Source: Treponema sp. UBA6852 | GTDB taxonomy: Bacteria; Spirochaetota; Spirochaetia; Treponematales; Treponemataceae | Length of the DNA stretch: 13,382 nucleotides | Reading direction: 5' to 3' | Assembly (NCBI GenBank): GCA_002449305.1 | Contig: DKDI01000009.1 | Location: 69,460-82,841, forward strand | Shown here: in pieces, positions 1-6,273 of the stretch | Position numbering within the stretch: position 1 is the stretch's first letter | Layout: the number at the start of each line of letters is the position of its first letter | Notes under the pieces: model-generated | Seen by the model: the letters and a program-made list of their open reading frames with translations, nothing else | Database searches by the model: none | What the model was told of the DNA's origin: nothing | Made by a program: the position numbers and the translations under genes

Positions 1-60
1 AAACATCGCAGGGTCAAGCCCGATAATGACAGTAAAATATAAAATTCAAAAATTCCACCC
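1..60. repeat. Dispersed palindromic repeat, copy 1 (degraded)
   Basis: Bases 11-41 are identical to bases 2097-2127, and weaker similarity continues to about base 60 (matching to about 2143). The left arm of the palindrome is degraded here (ATCGCAGGG instead of ATTATCGGG), so the hairpin is weaker than in copy 2. The copy lies just downstream of argS and runs to the window edge. Short hairpins of this GGGCTTGACCC type are, from general knowledge, dispersed in intergenic DNA of many bacteria, Treponema included; membership of such a family is an inference. Confidence 0.7.
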
Positions 61-95
61 GCATAAATTGCTATGCAGGCAGCATTTTTTATGCG
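60..95 (-). terminator. Possible hairpin terminator of argS
   Basis: CGCATAAA at 60-67 pairs perfectly with TTTATGCG at 88-95, just past the argS stop codon on the minus strand. The 20-base interior can form a small secondary stem. The stem is followed on the minus strand by a T-rich stretch rather than a clean T run, so termination here is only a suggestion. Confidence 0.35.
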
Positions 96-97
96 CT

Positions 98-1927
98 TTA
101 CATTCTTTCCAAGTAAGGAACAAGAACAAGTTCCATTCCGCTTTTTAAAACAGTCAACGTGCATTGCGCAAGAGCAAGACGGGCTTTTGCAAGACGTTCA
201 TTTTCAGAAGCAGTTCCAACAATCGGGCAGTCACGGTAAAACGCGCTGAAACTTTTGCTTACATCATAAAGGTAAGAAGTCATTCCGCTTGGATCTAAAG
301 TTTCCGCAGATTTTTGAACAACAGAAGGAAATCTTTCCAAATCCTTTATCAAAGCCCATTCGCTTTCCGCAGTTAAAAGTGAAAAATCCTCTGCCAAAAC
401 AGAAGGCTCAAGTCCCTGCTCTTTTGCCTTGCGTAAAATAGAAGCAATACGCGCTCCCATGTACTGAAGATAAGGTCCCGTGTTTCCGTTGAAACTAAGC
501 GATTCTTCCGGATTGAAAAGCATATCTTTTACAGGCGCAACATTCAAAAGGTAATAATCCAAGGCAGCCAGCGCAACTTTTTCAGCAACCTCATCAGGAT
601 TTCCAACAGAATTATCTCTGCCACGCTCTTCAATTGCCTTTAAAGCCTGCGCATGAAGATTGTCAATCAAGTCATCGGCATCTACAACAGTTCCCTCACG
701 GCTTTTCATTCTTCCGCTTGGAAGATTTACAAGTCCGTAGCTCAAATGGAACAGTTTTTCAGTCCAGCTGAATCCAAGCTTTTTCAAAATATGGAAAAGA
801 ATTTTAAAGTGGTAGTTCTGCTCGCTTGCAACAACGTAGACAAGCTGGTTAAACGGCCAGTCATTGTGGCGGCTGATTGCAGTTCCAATGTCCTGGGTTA
901 TGTAAACAGAAGTTCCGTCTTTTCTAAGAAGAACTTTTTCGTGACTGTCTTCATCTTTGCCTTTTCCAACAACATCTGTAACGTCAATTCTTACAGAGCC
1001 GTCGGAAGCTTTAAAGAACACGCCTTTTTCAAGTCCCTTTAAAATTTCGTCTTTGCCTTTTAAATAAGTGTCGCTTTCAAAGTAAAATTTGTCAAAAACG
1101 ATTCCTGTTCGCTTGTAAGTCTCCTTAAGTCCGTCCAAAGTCCAGCCGTTCATTTTCTGCCAAAGCTCGCGGACTTCCTTGTCTCCCTGCTCCCATTTTA
1201 CAAGCATTTCTTCCGCCTGCTGAACAGCTTCCGGGTGCTCCTTGGAATACTTGTCAAACTCAACATAGCACTGGCCCACAAAATGGTCTCCCTTCATTCC
1301 AAGAGATTCCGGAGTTTCGTTCTTTGCCTCGTGGAAAAGCTTATACGCCAGCATGGATTTGCAGATATGGATTCCGCGGTTGTTAATAAGATCAACTTTA
1401 AAAACTTCCGCGCCTGCTTTTTTTAGAATCCGGCTAACGCTTTCACCAAGAGCGTCATTGCGAAGATGTCCAAGGTGAAGCGGCTTGTTTGTGTTTGGAG
1501 AAGAAAATTCCACCATAATGCGCTGACATTCAAGAGGCTTTTTCCCTGCTGAATCAAAAGAGCCGTAATTTTCCCCCTGCGAAACAATCGAAGCCAAAAT
1601 TCCTGAAGCAGAAGCAGCTTTATTGAGCTTTACATTCACATAAGGACCGGCAGCGTCAAATTCACCAAGAGAAGCAAGAGACGCATCGTTTCCCGCAGAT
1701 TTTTTAAGCGACATAGCAACTGCGGCGGCAATTGCAGGAGGAGCCATTCTGAACATTTTGGCAAACGGAAACATCGGGCTTCCCAAGTCTCCCATTTCAG
1801 GGCGAGGCGGATTTTCCACGCGAACAAGTTTTTCATCAATTTCATGGCAATCTATTTTATTTTCAATTTTAAACTGATTTACAGCATTCAATACAGCGGA
1901 TTTAAACAAATCTTTTTGACTTAACAT
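98..1927 (-). CDS. argS: Arginine--tRNA ligase
   Basis: Class I aminoacyl-tRNA synthetase that charges tRNA(Arg) with arginine in the cytoplasm; 609 residues, a normal bacterial size. The N-terminal Add1-type domain (about residues 1-110) is followed by the catalytic Rossmann fold with the HIGH motif as HLGH at 151-154 inside SSPNTNKPLHLGHLRND, and a KMSKS-loop variant GRMKSREGT at about 405-413, which is typical of ArgRS. The helical DALR-type anticodon-binding domain fills the C terminus (about 480-609). The ATG at 1925-1927 is preceded by AGGA six bases upstream, which supports this start. It appears to be transcribed alone: its own promoter lies at 1989-2017, and the upstream gene is separated by about 310 bases containing repeats. 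No key residue is missing. Identification is firm. Confidence 0.97.
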   Translation of the reverse strand: MLSQKDLFKSAVLNAVNQFKIENKIDCHEIDEKLVRVENPPRPEMGDLGSPMFPFAKMFRMAPPAIAAAVAMSLKKSAGNDASLASLGEFDAAGPYVNVKLNKAASASGILASIVSQGENYGSFDSAGKKPLECQRIMVEFSSPNTNKPLHLGHLRNDALGESVSRILKKAGAEVFKVDLINNRGIHICKSMLAYKLFHEAKNETPESLGMKGDHFVGQCYVEFDKYSKEHPEAVQQAEEMLVKWEQGDKEVRELWQKMNGWTLDGLKETYKRTGIVFDKFYFESDTYLKGKDEILKGLEKGVFFKASDGSVRIDVTDVVGKGKDEDSHEKVLLRKDGTSVYITQDIGTAISRHNDWPFNQLVYVVASEQNYHFKILFHILKKLGFSWTEKLFHLSYGLVNLPSGRMKSREGTVVDADDLIDNLHAQALKAIEERGRDNSVGNPDEVAEKVALAALDYYLLNVAPVKDMLFNPEESLSFNGNTGPYLQYMGARIASILRKAKEQGLEPSVLAEDFSLLTAESEWALIKDLERFPSVVQKSAETLDPSGMTSYLYDVSKSFSAFYRDCPIVGTASENERLAKARLALAQCTLTVLKSGMELVLVPYLERM

Positions 1928-1988
1928 AGTTTTTCCTTAAAAATTTTCTTTGTCCAAAAAGCAAGCGGACAGCGGTTTATTTTTAGAG

Positions 1989-2017
1989 AGTATAACAAAA
2001 TAAGAACAAAGTGAAAA
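1989..2017 (-). promoter_or_regulatory. Probable argS promoter
   Basis: On the minus strand TTTTCA (2012-2017) and TATACT (1989-1994) are separated by exactly 17 bases, a sigma-70-like arrangement about 60 bases upstream of the argS start. The -35 box matches consensus at four of six positions and the -10 box at five of six. Confidence 0.5.
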
Positions 2018-2059
2018 GCATGGGAATTTTGAAGAAAAATGAACACTCATATTAAGTTT

Positions 2060-2143
2060 CATTGCCGTGTTTGACACAGCACTCCCATAGATTATCGGGT
2101 CAAGCCCGATAATGACAGTAAAATATATAATTTGAAATTCCTG
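2060..2143. repeat. Double-hairpin dispersed repeat (REP/BIME-like), copy 2
   Basis: Two related palindromes sit head to head in the 313-base gap between argS and the glycosyltransferase gene. The second, 2091-2113, is perfect: ATTATCGGG, loop TCAAG, CCCGATAAT. The first, 2063-2081, has the same design with a different stem sequence: TGCCGTGT, loop TTG, ACACAGCA (one mismatch). Bases 2097-2127 match copy 1 exactly. There is no T run after either hairpin, so they do not look like ordinary terminators. The rest of the gap (2144-2240) holds only two short direct repeats of AAC(A/G)TTCCGCTTA and no gene that I can support. Confidence 0.75.
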
Positions 2144-2240
2144 CTCAAACAAAAGAAGCATTCCTATTAGAAGAGGAAGAACATTCCGCTTAAAAGAAAA
2201 ACAACGTTCCGCTTATAACAGGAAGGGAAAAAACACTGGA

Positions 2241-3368
2241 TTAATGCTCTTCCATTGGATGATCTTGAAGATGACCTGTCTTTCTAAGATTTACAGAATG
2301 ATTAAGATAATGGAAAGTAATAAAAACAAGCTCAACTATAGCCAAAAACAGGCAAAGCTCGGCAGTCGCAACCCTTACAGTAAGTTTGTATGAAATTAAA
2401 ACTGAAAAGCAAATAAGAACTTGAAGACATAAAAGGAATGCAATTGTCGCGCATCGGGAAAATCCAACGTTCAGCATTTTGTGGTGAATATGGGATCTGT
2501 CCGCACTGAAAATAGAACGGTGATCGCGGAGTCTTCTCCAAGTGGCGGCAATAACATCGGTAAGCGGAATGGATGCAATAAGAAGCATTATGAGCATCTT
2601 GTTGTACTCAAAGCTTGGAGACTCTTTGTAAATAAGCGGAAAAACTGCAACCGCAAAGCCCAAGGTCTGGCTTCCTGAATCCCCAAGGAATATTTTTGCC
2701 TGAGGCTTGTTGAAAACCATAAAGCCTGCTATTGCGCCCGCAAGAATAAAATAAAGAGAAAATGAATCAGTTCTAAAAATCAGACTTAAAAAGCCAAGCG
2801 TTACAATAGAAAGAAATGAAATTCCAGAGCAAAGCCAGTCAATTCCGTCAATTAAATTAAAAGCATTTACGCAGACCAAAATCCAAAAGAAAGTAAAAAC
2901 CTTTCCCAAAACAGGATTTAAATTAACAAAGAATATTTTACTGATTCCAACAGGACTAAGCGCAACCAAGAGAGCCGCAGCAATTTGAACTAAGAACTTA
3001 AACCGCGCATGAAGGTCAACAAGGTCGTCAATAAATCCAAAGGCAAATATCAAAAGAAGTCCTAAAAAAGCCTGCCAGGCAAAATTAAATGCGCCCTTTT
3101 GAAAAAGACATACATAAATTCCTGCGCAAACAAAAAAAGACACAAAGACTGCAACCCCTCCTAAACGAGGAATGTTTCCACTGTGAATCTTGCGAGGATC
3201 TATTTCATCATAAATTTCGTATCTTTTGCAAATTTTTATTATGAACCAAGTCATCAAAAGGCTCAAAACAAAAGTCAGCAACGAAGCATAAAATATCAAC
3301 AAGCACCCCCCCCCACTAAAAAGTTCATTTTTACTACTTTTTACTGAGAGTGAACTATAAACTAACAT
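2241..3368 (-). CDS. MraY/WecA-family undecaprenyl-phosphate phospho-sugar transferase (glycosyltransferase family 4)
   Basis: Polytopic membrane enzyme of the polyprenyl-phosphate N-acetylhexosamine-1-phosphate transferase family, which moves a sugar-1-phosphate from a UDP-sugar onto a lipid carrier to start synthesis of a surface glycan. Numbered from the ATG at 3368, family signatures are: RKIHSGNIPRLGG (about 59-71), GFIDDL with the paired aspartates D114/D115, NAFNLIDGIDWL (168-179), KIFLGDSGS (225-233), D271, and SHIHHKML (292-299), the cytoplasmic histidine motif typical of WecA/TagO-type members rather than MraY. About ten hydrophobic segments are visible. The start is uncertain. The ATG at 3368 has no clear ribosome site and adds about 22 atypical residues that include three glycines encoded by nine consecutive G. 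A TTG at 3300-3302, directly after the G tract and at the first membrane helix, would give a family-like N terminus. The exact sugar substrate cannot be read from sequence. The gene faces away from the mrp operon and has no close co-directional partner. Confidence 0.9.
   Translation of the reverse strand: MLVYSSLSVKSSKNELFSGGGCLLIFYASLLTFVLSLLMTWFIIKICKRYEIYDEIDPRKIHSGNIPRLGGVAVFVSFFVCAGIYVCLFQKGAFNFAWQAFLGLLLIFAFGFIDDLVDLHARFKFLVQIAAALLVALSPVGISKIFFVNLNPVLGKVFTFFWILVCVNAFNLIDGIDWLCSGISFLSIVTLGFLSLIFRTDSFSLYFILAGAIAGFMVFNKPQAKIFLGDSGSQTLGFAVAVFPLIYKESPSFEYNKMLIMLLIASIPLTDVIAATWRRLRDHRSIFSADRSHIHHKMLNVGFSRCATIAFLLCLQVLICFSVLISYKLTVRVATAELCLFLAIVELVFITFHYLNHSVNLRKTGHLQDHPMEEH
3306..3314 (-). 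repeat. Homopolymeric G9 tract at the 5' end of the glycosyltransferase gene
   Basis: Nine consecutive C on the plus strand, so G9 on the coding strand. If translation starts at the ATG at 3368, the tract encodes exactly three glycines and any one-base slip shifts the frame. If it starts at the TTG at 3302, the tract sits immediately upstream in the position of the ribosome binding site. Either way, length change could alter expression. Poly-G tracts of similar length are known phase-variation sites in Treponema pallidum and other bacteria; that this one varies is an inference. Confidence 0.85.
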
Positions 3369-3414
3369 TTTTTTATATTCACTTCAATATACCCACTGTA
3401 TATAACATATATTA

Positions 3415-3649
3415 TTATTGCATACAGGGCAAACACATTATAAATAATTTAAGTAAAGTTTGTGCGAAGGAACGGTTCGTGGAGCAAAAATACTCTGATT
3501 GTTGCGACCGCATGAGCGGGCAATTCTATAGTTACTTTACAACAATCAGCGTGTAGCGCATTATTGCGCGATTTTGAACCACGAAACCGTGCCTGGAAGC
3601 CAGTTTTATGCTGAATACATTTATAATACCTTTGCCCTGTTATTGCATA
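3415..3649. mobile_element. Miniature inverted-repeat transposable element (215 bp) with 10-bp target duplication
   Basis: The 10-mer TTATTGCATA occurs at 3415-3424 and again at 3640-3649, immediately outside perfect 9-base terminal inverted repeats CAGGGCAAA (3425-3433) and TTTGCCCTG (3631-3639). The inverted repeats continue inward after three mismatched bases with ATTATAAAT (3437-3445) and ATTTATAAT (3619-3627). The element proper is 3425-3639. It encodes no transposase or credible protein, so it would be non-autonomous and mobilised in trans. Duplications of about 9-12 bp are typical of some IS4-superfamily transposases, but the parent cannot be named from this window. It lies between the divergent glycosyltransferase and mrp genes and leaves the proposed mrp promoter intact at its right edge. 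The perfect duplication suggests a recent insertion. Confidence 0.85.
3469..3603 (+). other. Strongly structured core of the miniature element (possible RNA or DNA cruciform)
   Basis: The core can fold into a branched structure. An outer stem joins GGAACGGTTCGTGG (3469-3482) with CCACGAAACCGTGCC (3579-3593) through one bulge and one mismatch. Inside, CTGATTGTTG (3495-3504) pairs perfectly with CAACAATCAG (3540-3549) and encloses CCGC-ATGA-GCGG (3508-3519). A separate arm is GCGCA-TTAT-TGCGC (3556-3569). A further small hairpin, CTGG-AAG-CCAG (3593-3603), competes for one base and is followed by TTTT. Whether it is transcribed is unknown; it matches no RNA family that I recognise. Confidence 0.5.
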
Positions 3650-3658
3650 AGCCTTTTA

Positions 3659-3687
3659 TTGTATTTTTGCGGAAATTTGATTATATT
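3659..3687 (+). promoter_or_regulatory. Probable promoter of the mrp operon
   Basis: TTGTAT (3659-3664) and TATATT (3682-3687) are separated by exactly 17 bases and lie 36 bases upstream of the mrp start. The promoter begins ten bases beyond the right target duplication of the miniature element, so the insertion leaves it intact but replaces everything upstream of it. Confidence 0.6.
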
Positions 3688-3723
3688 CATTGCAAACTAA
3701 ACACAAAAAAATCGAGGTGAAAA

Positions 3724-4563
3724 ATGGCTTGTGGTGGAAGCTGCTCCAGCTGCGGAGACAAATGTGAAAAAAAGCCTTTAAAGGAAAATCTTCATTCAGG
3801 CTCTTCTGTAAAAAAAGTTATTGGAATTGTTTCTGGCAAAGGCGGAGTCGGAAAATCGCTTGTAACAAGCCTTTTAGCCTGCAAAGTAAATAAAGACGGA
3901 TTCAAGACAGCAATTCTTGACGCTGACATTACAGGACCTTCCATTCCAACTTCATTTGGGCTTGGAAATGTGCGCGCAGAAAGTGTTTCAGAAAAAAACA
4001 GCGACGGAAGCGAAGGCGGATACCTAAAATCAGTCAAGTCAAAGTCAGGAATTCAGCTTATGTCAATGAATTTCCTGCTGCAAAACGAAACTGACCCGGT
4101 TGTTTGGCGTGGTCCTGTTATTTCCGGGGCAGTGCGCCAGTTTTGGACAGATGTTCTTTGGGAAGACGTTGACTTTATGTTTGTTGACTGTCCTCCGGGA
4201 ACTGGAGACGTTCCGCTAACAGTTTTCCAATCGCTTCCAGTAGACGGAATTATAATTGTCTCTTCACCGCAGCAGCTCGTGCGCGTAATCGTTGAAAAAG
4301 CCGTAAACATGGCAAACATGATGAATATTCCAGTTTTGGGACTTGTAGAAAACATGAGCTACGTAAAATGCCCGGACTGCGGAAAAGAAATAAAAGTATT
4401 CGGTGAAAGCAACATCACAAAAATCGCGGAAGAATTCAATTTAAAGGTTCTTGCGCGCATTCCGATAGAACAGAATATGTCTGCCTCCGTTGACAAGGGA
4501 GAAATTGAATCTCTTGACGCACCTTTTATTGAAGAAGCTGCAAAAGCTGTAGAGTCGCTATGA
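3724..4563 (+). CDS. mrp: Mrp/NBP35-family Fe-S cluster carrier ATPase
   Basis: P-loop ATPase of the Mrp/NBP35/ApbC family, cytoplasmic proteins that bind and transfer iron-sulfur clusters; 279 residues, normal for the short form without an N-terminal MIP18-like domain. The N terminus is cysteine-rich (C3, C7, C10, C14), as in NBP35-type members. The deviant Walker A is GKGGVGKS at 38-45, switch I-like DADITGPSIP at 66-75, Walker B-like VDCPPGTGD at 154-162, and the conserved metal-binding CPDC (C216, C219) precedes GKEIKVFG. The ATG has GAGGTG just upstream (3714-3719), which supports the start. Its TGA stop overlaps the next ATG by four bases (ATGA), so it heads a translationally coupled operon. 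The promoter is at 3659-3687. Which apoproteins it serves cannot be read from sequence. Confidence 0.95.
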   Translation: MACGGSCSSCGDKCEKKPLKENLHSGSSVKKVIGIVSGKGGVGKSLVTSLLACKVNKDGFKTAILDADITGPSIPTSFGLGNVRAESVSEKNSDGSEGGYLKSVKSKSGIQLMSMNFLLQNETDPVVWRGPVISGAVRQFWTDVLWEDVDFMFVDCPPGTGDVPLTVFQSLPVDGIIIVSSPQQLVRVIVEKAVNMANMMNIPVLGLVENMSYVKCPDCGKEIKVFGESNITKIAEEFNLKVLARIPIEQNMSASVDKGEIESLDAPFIEEAAKAVESL

Positions 4564-5063
4564 TTTCCGCGGAAGAAGCAAAAAAACGCGCAAAGGAAAA
4601 TTTTCTAAGCGGATTCAACTGCGCCCAGTCGGTTCTTGAAGTTTTCTGCAATGAGCTTGGAATTGACCGGGAACTTGCATTAAAAGCTTCTCAGGCATTT
4701 GGCGGCGGAACTTGCAGAATGCGGGAAATGTGCGGCGCGGTAAACGGAATGCTGCTTGCATTAAGCATAAAAAGCGGTAGTTCAGATCCAAAGGACAAAG
4801 AAGCCAAAGATTCAGTTTACAAAGACGGACAAATTTTGTGCGAAAAGTTCAGGGAAAAGAACGGCTCGTTTATCTGCCGGGAACTTCTTGGACTTTCGCC
4901 GCTCGGACAGTCTCAAAGCTACCTGCGAAAAAATTCCGTGGAAGGAAAAGCAGATTCCCCGGTTTCAGAAAAAAGAACGGAAGAATACTATAAGAAACGA
5001 CCTTGCCCTGAACTTTGCTCTGATGCCGCTGAGCTTTTTGCGGAATATTTGAATACAAAATGA
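4560..5063 (+). CDS. C_GCAxxG_C_C family putative redox protein
   Basis: Member of the small family named for its cysteine pattern C...GCAxxG...C...C (Pfam 'putative redox-active protein'); function not established, a metal- or Fe-S-linked redox role is presumed from the cysteines. 167 residues. Visible motifs are SGFNCAQSV (C21), FGGGTCRMREMCGAVNG (C52, C58, with the CGAVNG signature), C94 and C106 in a helical segment, and RPCPELCSDAAEL (C149, C153) at the C terminus. There is no signal peptide or membrane segment, so it is cytoplasmic. It overlaps mrp by four bases at its start and dus by four at its end, so all three are likely made together. Position beside an Fe-S carrier ATPase fits a cluster-binding or redox role, but this is inference. 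Confidence 0.92.
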   Translation: MISAEEAKKRAKENFLSGFNCAQSVLEVFCNELGIDRELALKASQAFGGGTCRMREMCGAVNGMLLALSIKSGSSDPKDKEAKDSVYKDGQILCEKFREKNGSFICRELLGLSPLGQSQSYLRKNSVEGKADSPVSEKRTEEYYKKRPCPELCSDAAELFAEYLNTK

Positions 5064-6055
5064 AACTTATCTGTGCGCCAATGGCAACCTTGAGCCACGA
5101 AGCATTCAGAATTTCCGTGGAAGAATTCGGAGGCTGCGATGAATACTTTACAGAAATGATAAACGCATCTTCGCTTTTGAACATGGGACCGTTTGAAAAA
5201 TATTACCTTCTAAACGGACCTTGCCCAAAAAAAATCGTGTGGCAGCTAACAGGAACTTCCGCAGAATCCTTGGCAAAGGCGGCAGAAACAGTATGCGAAA
5301 AAGGCGGTATCGGAATCGACTTGAACATGGGCTGCTCCGCCCCGCAAATCTACAAGACAGGAGCCGGAATCGCCTGGATGCTAAAGCCGCTAAATGAAAC
5401 AAAAGAAGCAGTCATTCAAGTAAAAAAATCGCTGGATTTGATAGAAGAAAAAATGCAAAAACACTTCAGGCTGAGCGTAAAATGCAGGCTTGGAGATGAA
5501 AACTTCACGGAAAAAAGCTTTTTTAACTTTACAGACATGCTGACAGAAAACGGCGTTGAACTTATAACGCTTCATGCGCGCACAATCAAGGAAAAATACC
5601 GCGGACTTCCAAGATACGAGTTTGCGCAAAAACTTTCACAGCGGTATTCAAAAAAAATCAAAGTCTACGTGAACGGCTGCATAAAGGATGCCGCAAGCGC
5701 AAAGTTTGCAATTCAAAAAGCCCCGGAATCAGACGGAATCATGATTGCAAGAGCCGCCGCCGAACGCCCTTGGGTTTTCGCCCAGATAAAAAAAGAACTT
5801 GAAGGTTCCGCAGAAAAAATCAACATCGACAGAATGCAGACCGCTTTAAATTTTATAGACAATGTTGAAAAATTTCAGCCAAAGGAATTCCACAAGACAC
5901 GAATCCAGCGTTTTTTTTCGTATTACTGCGCCCAGTTCGAGTTTGGACATTATTTTCAGACAAAAATGCTGAATTACAAGTCAAATGAAGAAAGCCGCAA
6001 AGAAATTTATGATTATTTTCAAAAACAGCCCCAGGAACGCTACATCCAAGTGTGA
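5060..6055 (+). CDS. tRNA-dihydrouridine synthase family protein
   Basis: FMN-dependent TIM-barrel enzyme of the Dus family, which reduces uridine to dihydrouridine in tRNA D-loops using NADPH; 331 residues, a normal length. Signatures are CAPMAT near the N terminus (5-10), IDLNMGCSAPQ with the expected catalytic cysteine C92, SVKCRLG (K141, R143), LHART (H172), YVNGCIKD (N205, G206) and GIMIARAAAERPWVF (226-240) for FMN phosphate binding. The catalytic motif reads GCS where most Dus proteins have GCP. The ATG overlaps the previous stop (ATGA), so it is the third gene of the mrp operon. Which Dus subgroup, and so which tRNA position, I cannot say. It ends against the convergent palindrome array. 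Confidence 0.93.
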   Translation: MKLICAPMATLSHEAFRISVEEFGGCDEYFTEMINASSLLNMGPFEKYYLLNGPCPKKIVWQLTGTSAESLAKAAETVCEKGGIGIDLNMGCSAPQIYKTGAGIAWMLKPLNETKEAVIQVKKSLDLIEEKMQKHFRLSVKCRLGDENFTEKSFFNFTDMLTENGVELITLHARTIKEKYRGLPRYEFAQKLSQRYSKKIKVYVNGCIKDAASAKFAIQKAPESDGIMIARAAAERPWVFAQIKKELEGSAEKINIDRMQTALNFIDNVEKFQPKEFHKTRIQRFFSYYCAQFEFGHYFQTKMLNYKSNEESRKEIYDYFQKQPQERYIQV

Positions 6056-6073
6056 ATTTTTCAGTTTCAAGGA

Positions 6074-6273
6074 AATTTCTTCAGGAATAAGAGATATTCC
6101 TGTATTTTTATGCATATTCTTGAAGAATACTGCATATTCCTGAGTTTTTTGCATAAATATTCAAGAATATAAGTTATTCTTTAGGAATATTAAATTTTCC
6201 ACAGGAATTTAAGATATTCTTCAAGAATATTGAATTTTCCAGAAGAATTTTAAATATTCCTCATAAATTTTGA
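6074..6273. repeat. Array of about ten degenerate 20-bp palindromic repeats
   Basis: Units start at 6074, 6094, 6114, 6134, 6157, 6174, 6194, 6214, 6234 and 6254: a 20-base period with one 23+17 pair that restores the phase. The approximate consensus is ATATTCTTCAGGAATATTAA, and most units are themselves near-palindromes (ATATTCTT/AAGAATAT). Clear examples are 6114-6129 and 6214-6230. The array fills nearly all of the spacer between the convergent dus and cation-transporter genes, and its last unit overlaps the transporter's stop codon. It has no coding frame. It could end transcription from both sides or bind a protein, neither of which is shown by the sequence. Confidence 0.85.

Noticed and set aside
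1937..2161. 74-codon minus-strand frame upstream of argS
   Set aside because: It is a translation of the double-hairpin repeat (the IIGLDPIIYG-type peptide is typical of such repeats) plus the argS promoter region.
3350..3556. 68-codon plus-strand frame in the divergent intergenic region
   Set aside because: It runs across the end of the glycosyltransferase gene, the target duplication and half of the palindromic element, with no ribosome site or recognisable protein.
3425..3639. 6S RNA, tmRNA, RNase P or a riboswitch
   Set aside because: The inverted ends with a perfect flanking duplication explain the long-range pairing as a transposable element, and I see none of the conserved sequence motifs of these RNAs.
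3425..3639. Integron attC site
   Set aside because: No paired RYYYAAC/GTTRRRY boxes, no cassette gene and no integrase; the target duplication indicates transposition.
6056..6260. CRISPR array
   Set aside because: The repeats are contiguous 20-base units with no spacers, and no cas gene is present.
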